A DNA stretch of 64,000 nucleotides from positions 24,314 through 88,313 of the forward strand of contig JANFNE010000080.1 of NCBI GenBank assembly GCA_024867545.1, given 5' to 3'. How positions within the stretch are numbered: position 1 is the first letter of the stretch; each line of letters opens with the position of its first letter. Under the pieces are notes generated by a model. The model was not told the DNA's origin. It did no database searches and worked only from the letters and a program-made list of their open reading frames with translations. The translations under genes were made by a program, and so were the position numbers. Shown here piece after piece: positions 22,101 to 32,500 of the stretch. Origin of the DNA: Phytopythium helicoides. Lineage: Eukaryota; Oomycota; Peronosporomycetes; Pythiales; Pythiaceae.

Positions 22101-23569
22101 CTATAGGTCGGCGAAGAAGGTCTCGTTGGCGGTTGGCAGTGCGCGGCGACCGCCAGCCGCGGCTCCCTCGTCGTCGCTGCTGTCCTCCATGTCCTCGTCA
22201 CTTGCGGCGCCAGGAGCCGGTGCCTTCTCCTCGTCCTCGTCGCCCTCCTCGTCCTCATCATACAGGTATCCAACGTCCCAGAAGTGCACCTTGTTCGTGT
22301 GCGAGACGCTGCCAATGATCTTCTTGTCGTGAGAGAACTTGAGAACTTCGACTGGAAAATCCTCGTGGTCGCCGATGAGTCCCAGCAGCTTGTTTGGGTG
22401 GATCTGCACGACACTGCAGGAGCAATATCTCGTCAGTCTACCGTGGACAAAGGTACAACTTGATCGTGATACAATCGTACCGGACGATGCCGTCGCTCGA
22501 GCCCGTGAGGATCGTGTCCTCGTCCACCTTGAGCAGCGTCTCGACCGACTCGGGGTGGCCCGGAAACCGGTCCGACATGTCGCCCCACGTGCCCCAGCTA
22601 AAGATGACGAGCACGCCGTCCTGCGAGCCGCACACAATCTTCTTGCCGTTCTTGATGACCTGAACCGACAGCAGCTCGTCGTCCAGCTCGTCACTCTTGC
22701 CAGCAAGCACGTTCTTGCGCAGGTCGTACACCGACAGTCGACCATCACCGCTGCAATTGCGTCGCATCGAAAGATTAGCATTCTGTCGGTTGATACAGCG
22801 CTGACGAGCTATAGCTACCTCGTGGCAAGCAGGTGGTCACCCGCGGGGTTTGTTGCAAAACCCGAGATAAAGTCCTGCAGTAGCGATGTCAGCAACAAGA
22901 CGCATTGCAGGTAAACGAAGAGCAATGGCGCACCGTGTGCTCCTTGAACTCGGCCAGACACCGGTGCTGCCGCGTATCCCAAATCTGTTCGAGGTGCACA
23001 ATGTGAGCGTTCATGCGGTAGTGATCAGCACGTAAATCCCCGCCTGTCAAGCCGCACCTTGACGCAGCCCTGGTCGTCTCCGCTGGCGAACACGTCGGCC
23101 GACAGCTCGTGCAGCCTGTTCACTGGGTGGCTATAGCACACGACGCCGTCCGTTAGCCTCTGCTGCCTGCAATTCCACCGCTCGTCGCTCGTACTCGTGC
23201 GCGCGCAGCTCGGCCCACGTGACGTTGCCGACCGTGTCGAACGCGCGGATGGAGCGGTCGGCCGCCGCCGTGTACAGCGCTGTCGCGAGTCAGCGCTCCA
23301 TGTCAGCACTCAACCAGCCACGAAAAAACCGTCGAAACGAGCAGCTCACTCTGTCCGTCGGGCGCGAAGAGCAGCGCGCGCACGGCGTCGGTCTGCGGGC
23401 GCAGCTCGAGCACCTTGTGGTTGGCGTCCTCCGCGTACTTGTAGACCTGCACGACGCCCGAGATGGTGCCGAGCGCCACCATGTCGAGCGACGGGTGGAA
23501 GTCGATGTCGAACACTTCGCTGGCGCAGTGGATGTCGTCAGGCGCGTGGTCGTCGAGCGCGGACGCCAT
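22101..23569 (-). CDS. WDR55: WD40 protein, WDR55/Jip5-like
   Basis: The start is taken as ATG 23569 (MASALDDHAPDDIHC); frames extending to 23614 rely on non-ATG codons. At least five exons encode seven WD-like blades, for example VFDIDFHPSLDMVALGTISG, ALYTAAADRSIRAFDTVG, ADVFASGDDQGCVKV, KKIVCGSQDGVLVIFSWG, DTILTGSSDG and HTNKVHFWDVGYLYD. The order and the acidic C-terminus (YDEDEEGDEDEEK) match WDR55 and yeast Jip5, nucleolar proteins needed for ribosomal RNA processing. Exon 1 ends near 23351 and the last exon begins near 22414. Intron positions in the middle (around 22755, 22890 and 23050) are approximate. Family membership is well supported; the nucleolar role is taken from homologues. 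Confidence 0.8.
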
Positions 23570-23826
23570 GGCGAGCGGCGGGTGCAGCGCTTGGGTGGAG
23601 GTGATGACCACCAAGGACTGGGCCAGATGAGCTGCTCGGTTTCGGCCAATCGAGCGCGGAAGCTGTTTACAGCCAATCAGAGTTGATGAAGTGGGATTTT
23701 AGGGAGGTGTTTCGACCAATAAAATTGCATTGTTAGGGTTTGCTAGGATTGCACCTAGTTGCAAAACTCCACATTCACGGCACCGTCGTATCATTGCATC
23801 GCGATATACAAGGTCTACAATTTTGC

Positions 23827-26800
23827 CTAACTTGTCAGCAGTTCCCAACACTTCTCTCTCCAATCTAGTTTGTCCGCCGCCCACTTCTGCGCCTCAACCA
23901 CCTTATCCAGATTGCGATGAAAAGAGTATCCCCGCAGCGCTGCCTCCGTGAATGCGAACACGGTGCCTTTCTCCTCCTGAAGCTCCAGCGTACGCTTTCG
24001 AACTCGTTCGATAAGAGGCCCAAGATACTCGGTATCAGATGTCCGATCTGTCAGTCGCTCCCACAGCAACGCGTAAATCTGGCACAGGATCTTCCCATTG
24101 CGTGATGTTGCGCTCTCATAAAATTGGCGGCACATGTCCTTCATTTCAGCGATCACCTTTGACAGGCCCTTCGTTTCCGTGATATCCTTTGACGGTTCCG
24201 GCTCAACCTCTTCACCACCGCAAGCCACATTGCCTCGTGCAAGAATCGCAAGCTCGTCCACCACAGTGCTGATTTTGATTCGTTCGTCTGGGTCGTGCGC
24301 GCACATTCGTTCCACTAACTGCCATTGCGCATCCGTACACAACCGAGGACGTGAGGGCAACTCACGGCGACTGACTACATAGGTCTTGACAAGATCGTTA
24401 TCAAAATTCCACCATGGATATGGTGGACGATCATCGTCCTCGACCTTCTCCACCACTCGAAGTGCCTCCACGATGCACATACCCAAAGAATACACATCTG
24501 ACGCCACCGATAGCTTCGAGGCACCACTCTCGATGCACTCAGGCGCCACCCACTGCCACGCACCACTTACCTTTGCTCCACTTCCTTCCTCAAACGAACT
24601 CAGACCAAAATCCGTCACTTTGGCCTTCTCGTCGTTACCAATTATGATGTTATTGCATTTGAGGTCTCCATGGATAATACGTGGTTCACGTGAATGCAGG
24701 TACTGCACACCAAGTGCTGCTTCAAAGAGCTTCGTCCATATCTCTTCAGGATGCTTCCGCAGGTATTTGTCAAGTGACCCGCCGCTAGCATACTCACATG
24801 CAAAGAACGGCGTTCCAACATGGCATGCTCCAAACAAACGAATCACGTGTGGGTGGCTCAGTTCAAACCAGACGTTCACTTCTTGCTCGAACAACTTACG
24901 GCGCTCTTCCCTCTTTTTTTGCAACTCGGCATTGTCAGTGGTTGCCTTCACTTCAGTCTTTGGCTCAGACTGTGACACACTTTGCGACCAAGTCGATGCG
25001 AAAGAGTCGCTCTTACTTGCTTCAAGCTTCCTCACCTCCTTCACAACCACCTCCGAATCCAGCCATTTTGCTTGATACACATCGCCAAACCCGCCTGAAG
25101 CAAGCTGCTCCAACTTGTTGATCACAAGCTCGTGCCACGGCAGATACCATGCAGGAACAGTCGTCACAACGCTCTTCCACTTGCCTTGACAACAATCATC
25201 GTACGCCTTCTTTATCACTTCGAGCTGACGCTCAGTGTACTTCGACGCATGAGTATCCAATTCCAACTTCAGCAATGTCATCAACGTGGTCCGCTCCTCT
25301 TCGTCATCCAACTCGCTCAGAACTGCCACCGTCTGTGATACATCCGACACGAACAACTCGAGCTGATTCTTGCGCTGCATATCCCAGTGGTGCTCTCGTT
25401 CCTCGTCAACAACTCGAGAGGCATCAAGTTGCATCCACAGTTCGTCAATGCGACGTTTAAATACAGTCAAGTTGCTGCCAGCCGCTCTGGTCGAGGACAA
25501 CGCGACCACGCGGTTCACAAGTGATCCTGACTGGAGAACACCGTCCAAGTCGACGAGGAGCAAGCGATATGCTTCGAGTAGCTTCAATGACCGGGTTTCT
25601 TGTGCGAGTTGCTTATGAACCTCTTCGATTTCATGTAGCACGAACTCGTACTGGGAATGCTGCAACGATATTTGATTCCGAATGGTCGCTAAAAGTTGAG
25701 TCAGTTCTCCGAGCTTGTACTCGTCCACGTTACTCTTGATATCATCATCTTGAGACAATGGCCGGAGATCACTGGCTTCCTTTGCAGCGAGTTTCTCGAG
25801 AAGTCGAACAACTGCTGCTGCTGTCACGCGTTGTTTGGGATCTTGAGCGCACATTCGGGATGTCAGGAGTTTGGTGTTTTCGTCGAGATATGCAGGACCA
25901 CGCCACGAATCGGGATTAGTCGCGGGATCCCAATTGTATTTAACATCTATGCCATTTCTTCTCCATGGAATTTCTCCAGTTACCGCCGCCACAATGCAGA
26001 GACCCAAAGAATAGATATCTCCCGCTAACGACGCTCTTCCACCCTTCATCTGCTCCGGAGCCTGCCAAAGCTCTGAGCCAAATCCCGCTCTGCTTGATAC
26101 CACTTCTTCAGAACCGTCTCGAGAAAGCATGCTCAAACCAAAATCAGACAACTTCGCCACACCATCGCTTCCAACCAATACATTACTGCTTCGCAAGTTC
26201 CCATGGATGATTTCACGCTCGTGTAAATACGCGAGACCCAAAGCTGCCTCATGCAAGAACTTCCATGGTGTCCGTCTTTCCCATTTCTTCCTACACGCAG
26301 CAAGATACTCCACCAGCGACCCATTGCTTGCATGCTCAAGCACGAAGAACGAGTGACCAATATCACAAGCTCCATACAACTTGATCACGTTTGGATGTCG
26401 CAGTTGAAGCCATGTCGTGACTTCGGCCTCAAATGTTGAAACCGAGACACCTGGGACAAACAGTTTGAGAACGACATCAGCGTCCAACCACTTCGCGCGA
26501 TACTCTCCTCCGATGGTCTTGATGTTGTTGTACTCGACCGGCTCGATATCAAATGGAGAGATCGCCCATCTTCTCGATTTTAAGAACGACTTCAGTGATT
26601 CCACAGATGACTGCACATTCACCACGCCTTCGCTGGATGAGATGTGCCTGAGTAAGAATTCTCGAATGGCAATGTGTCCCTTCTTGGTCGCTAGGTGTAG
26701 CGCTGTTTCATTTTTCGTATTCTGGATGTCGACGTCCGCGCCTCTCTCCTTCACGAGATACCAAACCATACCCGACTTGCCACCCCCAGCAGCCTTGATC

Positions 26801-29800
26801 AGCGCAGTGTTGCCTTGATTGTCCTTGACGTTGACGTCCGCGCCTCTCTCCTCCACAAGATACCGAACCACATCCAACTTGCCACTTGTAGCAGCATTCA
26901 TCAGCGCAGTGTTGCCTTGATTGTCCTTGACGTTGACGTCCGCGCCTCTCTCCTCCACAAGATACCGAACCACATCCAAAGTGCCACTTGTAGCAGCATT
27001 CATCAGCGCAGTGTTGCCTTGATTGTCCTTGACGTTGAAGTCCACGCCTCTCTCCTCCACGAGATACCGCACCACATCCAACTCGCCACTCCTAGCAGCC
27101 TGGATCATCGCAGTGTTACCGTCTTTGTCCTTGACGTTGACGTCCGCGCCTCTCTCCACGAGATACCGAACCACATCCCACTTGCCAATCCTAGCAGCCT
27201 TGATCATCGCAGTGTTGCCTTGATTGTCCTTGACGTTGACATCCACGCCTCTCTCCTCCACGAGATACCGCACCACATCCAACTCGCCCCACTGAGAAGC
27301 CAACATCAGCGCAGTGTTGTCGTTCTTGTCCTTGACGTTGACGTCCACGCCTCTCTCCTCCACGAGATACCGAACCACATCCCACTTGCCACTCCTAGCA
27401 GCCTGGATCATCGCAGTGTTACCGTCTTTATCCTTGACGTTGACATCCACGCCTCTCTCCACGAGATACCGCACCACATCCAAAGTGCCACTTGCAGCAG
27501 CCCTCATCAACGCAGTGTCGCCGAACTGGTTCTTGACGTTGACGTCCGCGCCTCTCTCCTCAACGAGATACCGAACCACATCCAAAGTGCCACCCTTAAC
27601 AGCCTGGATCATCGCAGTGTTACCGTCTTTGTCCTTGACGTTGACGTCCGCGCCTCTCTCCACGAGATACCGAACCACATCCCACTTGCCAATCCTAGCA
27701 GCCTTGATCATCGCAGTGTTGCCTTGATTGTCCTTGACGTTGACATCCACGCCTCTCTCCACGAGATACCGCACCACATCCAAAGTGCCACTTGCAGCAG
27801 CCCTCATCAACGCAGTGTCGCCGAACTGGTTCTTGACGTTGACGTCCGCGCCTCTCTCCTCAACGAGATACCGAACCACATCCAAAGTGCCACCCTTAAC
27901 AGCCTGGATCATCGCAGTGTTACCGTCTTTGTCCTTGACGTTGACGTCCGCGCCTCTCTCCTCCACGAGATACCGAACCACATCCCACTTGCCACTCCTA
28001 GCAGCCTGGATCATCGCAGTGTTACCGTCTTTATCCTTGACGTTGACATCCACGCCTCTCTCCACGAGATACCGCACCACATCCAAAGTGCCACTTGCAG
28101 CAGCCCTCATCAACGCAGTGTCGCCGAACTGGTTCTTGACGTTGACGTCCGCGCCTCTCTCCTCAACGAGATACCGAACCACATCCAAAGTGCCACCCTT
28201 AACAGCCTGGATCATCGCAGTGTTACCGTCTTTGTCCTTGACGTTGACGTCCGCGCCTCTCTCCACGAGATACCGAACCACATCCCACTTGCCAATCCTA
28301 GCAGCCTTGATCATCGCAGTGTTGCCTTGATTGTCCTTGACGTTGACATCCACGCCTCTCTCCACGAGATACCGCACCACATCCAAAGTGCCACTTGCAG
28401 CAGCCCTCATCAACGCAGTGTCGCCGAACTGGTTCTTGACGTTGACGTCCGCGCCTCTCTCCTCAACGAGATACCGAACCACATCCAAAGTGCCACCCTT
28501 AACAGCCTGGATCATCGCAGTGTTACCGTCTTTGTCCTTGACGTTGACGTCCGCGCCTCTCTCCTCCACGAGATACCGCACCACATCCAAAGTGCCACCC
28601 TTAGCAGCCTTGATCAGCGCAGTGTTGTCGTTCTTGTCCTTGACGTTGACGTCCGCGCCTCTCTCCTCCACGAGATACCGCACCACATCCAACTCGCCAC
28701 TCCTAGCAGCCCTCATCAACGCAGTGTTGTCGTTCTTGTCCTTGACGTTGACGTCCGCGCCTCTCTCCTCCACGAGATACCGAACCACATCCCACTCGCC
28801 AATCGTAGCAGCCTTGATCATCGCAGTGTTGCCTTGATTGTCCTTGACGTTGACATCCACGCCTCTCTCCTCCACGAGATACCGCACCACATCCAACTCG
28901 CCCCACTGAGAAGCCAACATCAGCGCAGTGTTGTCGTTCTTGTCCTTGACGTTGACGTCCACGCCTCTCTCCTCCACGAGATACCGAACCACATCCCACT
29001 TGCCAATCCTAGCAGCCTTGATCATCGCAGTGTTGCCTTGATTGTCCTTGACGTTGACATCCACGCCTCTCTCCACGAGATACCGCACCACATCCAAAGT
29101 GCCACTTGCAGCAGCCCTCATCAACGCAGTGTCGCCGAACTGGTTCTTGACGTTGACGTCCGCGCCTCTCTCCTCAACGAGATACCGCACCACATCCAAA
29201 GTGCCACCCCTAGCAGCATCCATCAGCGCAGTGTTGTCGTTCTTGTCCTTGACGTTGACGTCCGCGCCTCTCTCCACGAGATACCGCACCACATCCAAAG
29301 TGCCACTTGCAGCAGCCCTCATCAACGCAGTGTCGCCGAACTGGTTCTTGACGTTGACGTCCGCGCCTCTCTCCTCCACGAGATACCGCACCACATCCAA
29401 AGTGCCACTTGCAGCAGCCCTCATCAACGCAGTGTCGCCGAACTGGTTCTTGACGTTGACGTCCGCGCCTCTCTCCTCCACGAGATACCGCACCACATCC
29501 AAAGTGCCACCCCTAGCAGCCTTGATCAGCGCAGTGTTCTCGTTCTTGTCCTTGACGTTGACGTCCGCGCCTCTCTCCACGAGATACCGAACCACATCCC
29601 ACTTGCCAATCCTAGCAGCCTTGATCATCGCAGTGTTGCCTTGATTGTCCTTGACGTTGACATCCACGCCTCTCTCCACGAGATACCGCACCACATCCAA
29701 AGTGCCACTTGCAGCAGCCCTCATCAACGCAGTGTCGCCGAACTGGTTCTTGACGTTGACGTCCGCGCCTCTCTCCTCAACGAGATACCGAACCACATCC

Positions 29801-30345
29801 AAAGTGCCACCCTTAACAGCCTGGATCATCGCAGTGTTACCGTCTTTGTCCTTGACGTTGACGTCCGCGCCTCTCTCCTCCACGAGATACCGCACCACAT
29901 CCAAAGTGCCACCCTTAGCAGCCTTGATCAGCGCAGTGTTGTCGTTCTTGTCCTTGACGTTGACGTCCGCGCCTCTCTCCTCCACGAGATACCGCACCAC
30001 ATCCAAAGTGCCACTTGCAGCAGCCCTCATCAACGCAGTGTCGCCGAACTGGTTCTTGACGTTGACGTCCGCGCCTCTCTCCTCAACGAGATACCGAACC
30101 ACATCCAAAGTGCCACCCCTAGCAGCCTTGATCAGCGCAGTGTTCTCGTTCTTGTCCTTGACGTTGACGTCCACGCCTCTCTTCTCCACGAGATACCGCA
30201 CCACATTCAACTCGCCACTCTCAGCAGCCCTCATCATCGCAGTCTCGCCGGCTTTGTCCTTGGTGTTGACGTCTGCTCCACCCTGAAGCGCCTTCTCCAC
30301 TGCTGCGAGGTCGCCATCACTCGCAGCCTTCAGGATATCTTCCAT
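23827..30345 (-). CDS. Giant ankyrin-repeat protein with two tandem TKL-like kinase domains
   Basis: A single 2172-residue frame with no intron, starting at ATG 30345. Residues about 1-1230 are roughly 37 ankyrin repeats, mostly near-identical 33-mers (core LDVVRYLVEERGADVNVK); some are 32-mers lacking one Glu. Kinase 1 (about residues 1265-1530) has no glycine-rich loop, keeps a VVLK lysine, reads IIHGNLRSSN in the catalytic loop (Asn in place of Asp) and keeps DFG. Kinase 2 (about residues 1735-2035) has GGFGDVYQAKW, VVVKEV, IIHGDLKCNN, DFGLSSF and an APE motif, so it looks active. A helical linker of about 200 residues separates them. The layout is scaffold, pseudokinase, kinase. A signalling role in the cytoplasm is inferred; substrates are unknown. 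Confidence 0.9.
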   Translation of the reverse strand: MEDILKAASDGDLAAVEKALQGGADVNTKDKAGETAMMRAAESGELNVVRYLVEKRGVDVNVKDKNENTALIKAARGGTLDVVRYLVEERGADVNVKNQFGDTALMRAAASGTLDVVRYLVEERGADVNVKDKNDNTALIKAAKGGTLDVVRYLVEERGADVNVKDKDGNTAMIQAVKGGTLDVVRYLVEERGADVNVKNQFGDTALMRAAASGTLDVVRYLVERGVDVNVKDNQGNTAMIKAARIGKWDVVRYLVERGADVNVKDKNENTALIKAARGGTLDVVRYLVEERGADVNVKNQFGDTALMRAAASGTLDVVRYLVEERGADVNVKNQFGDTALMRAAASGTLDVVRYLVERGADVNVKDKNDNTALMDAARGGTLDVVRYLVEERGADVNVKNQFGDTALMRAAASGTLDVVRYLVERGVDVNVKDNQGNTAMIKAARIGKWDVVRYLVEERGVDVNVKDKNDNTALMLASQWGELDVVRYLVEERGVDVNVKDNQGNTAMIKAATIGEWDVVRYLVEERGADVNVKDKNDNTALMRAARSGELDVVRYLVEERGADVNVKDKNDNTALIKAAKGGTLDVVRYLVEERGADVNVKDKDGNTAMIQAVKGGTLDVVRYLVEERGADVNVKNQFGDTALMRAAASGTLDVVRYLVERGVDVNVKDNQGNTAMIKAARIGKWDVVRYLVERGADVNVKDKDGNTAMIQAVKGGTLDVVRYLVEERGADVNVKNQFGDTALMRAAASGTLDVVRYLVERGVDVNVKDKDGNTAMIQAARSGKWDVVRYLVEERGADVNVKDKDGNTAMIQAVKGGTLDVVRYLVEERGADVNVKNQFGDTALMRAAASGTLDVVRYLVERGVDVNVKDNQGNTAMIKAARIGKWDVVRYLVERGADVNVKDKDGNTAMIQAVKGGTLDVVRYLVEERGADVNVKNQFGDTALMRAAASGTLDVVRYLVERGVDVNVKDKDGNTAMIQAARSGKWDVVRYLVEERGVDVNVKDKNDNTALMLASQWGELDVVRYLVEERGVDVNVKDNQGNTAMIKAARIGKWDVVRYLVERGADVNVKDKDGNTAMIQAARSGELDVVRYLVEERGVDFNVKDNQGNTALMNAATSGTLDVVRYLVEERGADVNVKDNQGNTALMNAATSGKLDVVRYLVEERGADVNVKDNQGNTALIKAAGGGKSGMVWYLVKERGADVDIQNTKNETALHLATKKGHIAIREFLLRHISSSEGVVNVQSSVESLKSFLKSRRWAISPFDIEPVEYNNIKTIGGEYRAKWLDADVVLKLFVPGVSVSTFEAEVTTWLQLRHPNVIKLYGACDIGHSFFVLEHASNGSLVEYLAACRKKWERRTPWKFLHEAALGLAYLHEREIIHGNLRSSNVLVGSDGVAKLSDFGLSMLSRDGSEEVVSSRAGFGSELWQAPEQMKGGRASLAGDIYSLGLCIVAAVTGEIPWRRNGIDVKYNWDPATNPDSWRGPAYLDENTKLLTSRMCAQDPKQRVTAAAVVRLLEKLAAKEASDLRPLSQDDDIKSNVDEYKLGELTQLLATIRNQISLQHSQYEFVLHEIEEVHKQLAQETRSLKLLEAYRLLLVDLDGVLQSGSLVNRVVALSSTRAAGSNLTVFKRRIDELWMQLDASRVVDEEREHHWDMQRKNQLELFVSDVSQTVAVLSELDDEEERTTLMTLLKLELDTHASKYTERQLEVIKKAYDDCCQGKWKSVVTTVPAWYLPWHELVINKLEQLASGGFGDVYQAKWLDSEVVVKEVRKLEASKSDSFASTWSQSVSQSEPKTEVKATTDNAELQKKREERRKLFEQEVNVWFELSHPHVIRLFGACHVGTPFFACEYASGGSLDKYLRKHPEEIWTKLFEAALGVQYLHSREPRIIHGDLKCNNIIIGNDEKAKVTDFGLSSFEEGSGAKVSGAWQWVAPECIESGASKLSVASDVYSLGMCIVEALRVVEKVEDDDRPPYPWWNFDNDLVKTYVVSRRELPSRPRLCTDAQWQLVERMCAHDPDERIKISTVVDELAILARGNVACGGEEVEPEPSKDITETKGLSKVIAEMKDMCRQFYESATSRNGKILCQIYALLWERLTDRTSDTEYLGPLIERVRKRTLELQEEKGTVFAFTEAALRGYSFHRNLDKVVEAQKWAADKLDWREKCWELLTS
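26650..30300. repeat. Near-identical 96/99-bp tandem array encoding ankyrin repeats
   Basis: The DNA of the ankyrin region is a tandem array of 99-bp and 96-bp units. Blocks of several units recur almost exactly, for example the NQFGDTALMRAA, then DNQGNTAMIKAARIGKW, then DKDGNTAMIQAVKGG succession, which appears several times. This higher-order structure points to recent expansion by unequal crossing over. The opposite strand stays open across the whole array, which is a side effect of the repeat. Confidence 0.92.
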
Positions 30346-32500
30346 GGCGCTCTTGCCGTGAGGGCGTGACAGCCCTTGGCTCGCAGAGGGGTCTCGTCAC
30401 CAGCTTGGTAAGATGCGAAGTGATTTTGACGCCATCCTTTCTGCGGCAGCTCATGTCTAGCCAAGTCATTCCTATACAGAGCGAGGTATCGGCTCGTGTA
30501 CCTCTCACCTCAGCGCTGGCAATTATCCCACGCCGCGAACGCGGCATCCTCTTGCCAGGCGCTGGTCAGGCGAAGAAAATCCTGACGATGCAATGTGATT
30601 GGTCGAAACTCCACTGATTGCCTTAGGTACTGGCATGAAGTTCCCAACGTCGTATCTTACGACATCAGCACATGAGCTGCAATGCGATAGTCTCTGCATG
30701 ACACGCTAGTTTCTCAATAGCATGGAGTGCATGGCACCAAGCGAAGACCCGAGCATCATGAAGACTACCTAGGCGACTCAAAGACGCTGCTGGATTGCTC
30801 GGGCACGTTGAAGGCTTGCCGAGTGTTCATTGGTTGCATCGTGACCCCAACCTACAGGTTGGCAAGCCTGCATTGCATCTTCGCTCTGCCACTAGCGGCC
30901 GTTTTTCAAGTGTTGAGTCCTGGGTGCTCGCATGAACGATAGAGGCAGGAGGATGGAGTTCATCTGACTTTGAATTCATTTCGCAAGTAAACAAATGGAG
31001 GGATGTCATGAGGACTTCAACTTGCTCTCTCGGCCAGGGCGAGCCATTCGACTCGCACCGCTTTTCGCCTCAGTCGGCGATTTGCGAGATGGAGTCCAAG
31101 CGGCCGCACTTCCCGGCTCACGACCCGGGGCCACGCCTCCAGCCTCCAGACCCTTCCAAGGCCTTCGCCGCGGCGACATCGGAGTCTAGCAAACATGTGG
31201 CAGGGATGGTCGGCCACGATGGGGGTCAAGCGCGACGTATCCAAGTCAAGGTAGCCACGCGTGGTGCCACGCGTGGCTTCACAACGTGCACGAGTTTGAG
31301 GGCGGATGAGGGATCGCGCGGCGGTCGATGCGCTGCGCGCTGTGCTTCCACTTGGGCAGTAGTCATTCAAGACAGAAAGACTGCGGGAGCACGCTGCCTT
31401 CGTCCTGGCAGCGCTCCAAGCGCGGAGCACAAGATCAGCGACGTGCAGCGCAACCAGGTGTCGGGCGCTTTCCAGCGACCACACGCGCAGCAGAAGGGGT
31501 GCCGCCTTCGTCTCGGAGACCTATCGCGCTATTCAAGCCGGCGTCGCGCGTGTATGGGCCGCGGTTCATGGAGGGTGTGGTGGTCCGCGTATCAGTTAAT
31601 ATACTCAGGGGTGAGGACCAGGACACTGTGGACCAGGGATGACAATGAAAGTTGGCAAAGCTTACAGTCTAGGGCTTCAAAGTTGACGCCGTGGTTGCTG
31701 CGTTCAAGTTGGAGAGCGCGGAGCTGCGCGGGATCGACGTGTAGGAGGTGGCAGAATGGGTGGAGTCTGCGAAGTGAGAAGGCTCTGACTCTGGCGTGAC
31801 GGCGACAAGCGTGGGCGCGACGAGTAGCAGCGGCCGGAGTGCGATTCGAGTGTCTTCGGCCGCGCAGTAGTCCACGGCGTGGCAGTCAACCGGCGTTCTG
31901 GGCTTGACCGCGAGCTTGTCGGGCGTCTTCCGCGGCAAGCAGTGGTTGGGCGAAGCAAATATGCCTCGGCTAGTGTAGTGGATCTCGAATGAAAACAGTA
32001 TCGAGGGAAGCTGGCGTTTCCTGAAGGTACTTGCTTTGTATTGGTTCGCTTGTTGAGAAGTGAGTTCTGGCCATACTCGGCGACGCCCTGCACCGACCTT
32101 CGTACTCGGGTCCCCTCTGAGACCCTAGTCAGACTCGCTATTCTATGTCCTACAATCTCACCCGATCAGGTGCCAGCTTAGCCGCGAATCTGCCTCGATC
32201 CTTGGCTCAGGTGCGTGGTCTGGTCTTCAGGACCTCTGACCCATTACACCACCCGCCCAAGACTCGACTTACCTCGTGCTCTACGTGCTTGGGTGCAAGT
32301 CACCGATTCCAGAATGCGGGGGACCAGGCTTTGCGGTACATGTTGGATAAACGTGTGACTTGAAGTTGACATTCATTCTTCATTGAAGTTGACTTCAACT
32401 TGTTACTTCAGGCGTTTTATAGTGGTTGTAATAGGGTTATTGCGTGTTTCGCCCTGCGGGCTCAAAGAGTAGTCGGGGTACCGGACGCACGCGGGCTTGG
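30346..32500. other. Gene-poor region with possible transposon debris
   Basis: About 2.1 kb with no convincing gene. A 263-residue open frame at 31008-31799 (+) is Arg/Ser-rich and matches nothing I recognise. Around 31680-32120 text on the plus strand looks protein-like but is broken by stops. The region starts the accessory, transposon-rich part of the window. Confidence 0.35.

Noticed and set aside
27314..30286. Several 130-210-codon plus-strand frames (TLTSAPLSSTRYRTTS type)
   Set aside because: Further shadows of the same tandem repeat in another frame.
26815..30369. Open frame of 1184 codons on the plus strand
   Set aside because: It is the antisense of the ankyrin array; repeat units without antisense stops keep it open. 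Its text (LVLDVDVRASLLHEIPHHIQ) has no independent family character.
31008..31799. 263-codon plus-strand frame
   Set aside because: Arg/Ser-rich composition, no domain, no splice support and overlapping open frames on both strands; not enough to call a gene.
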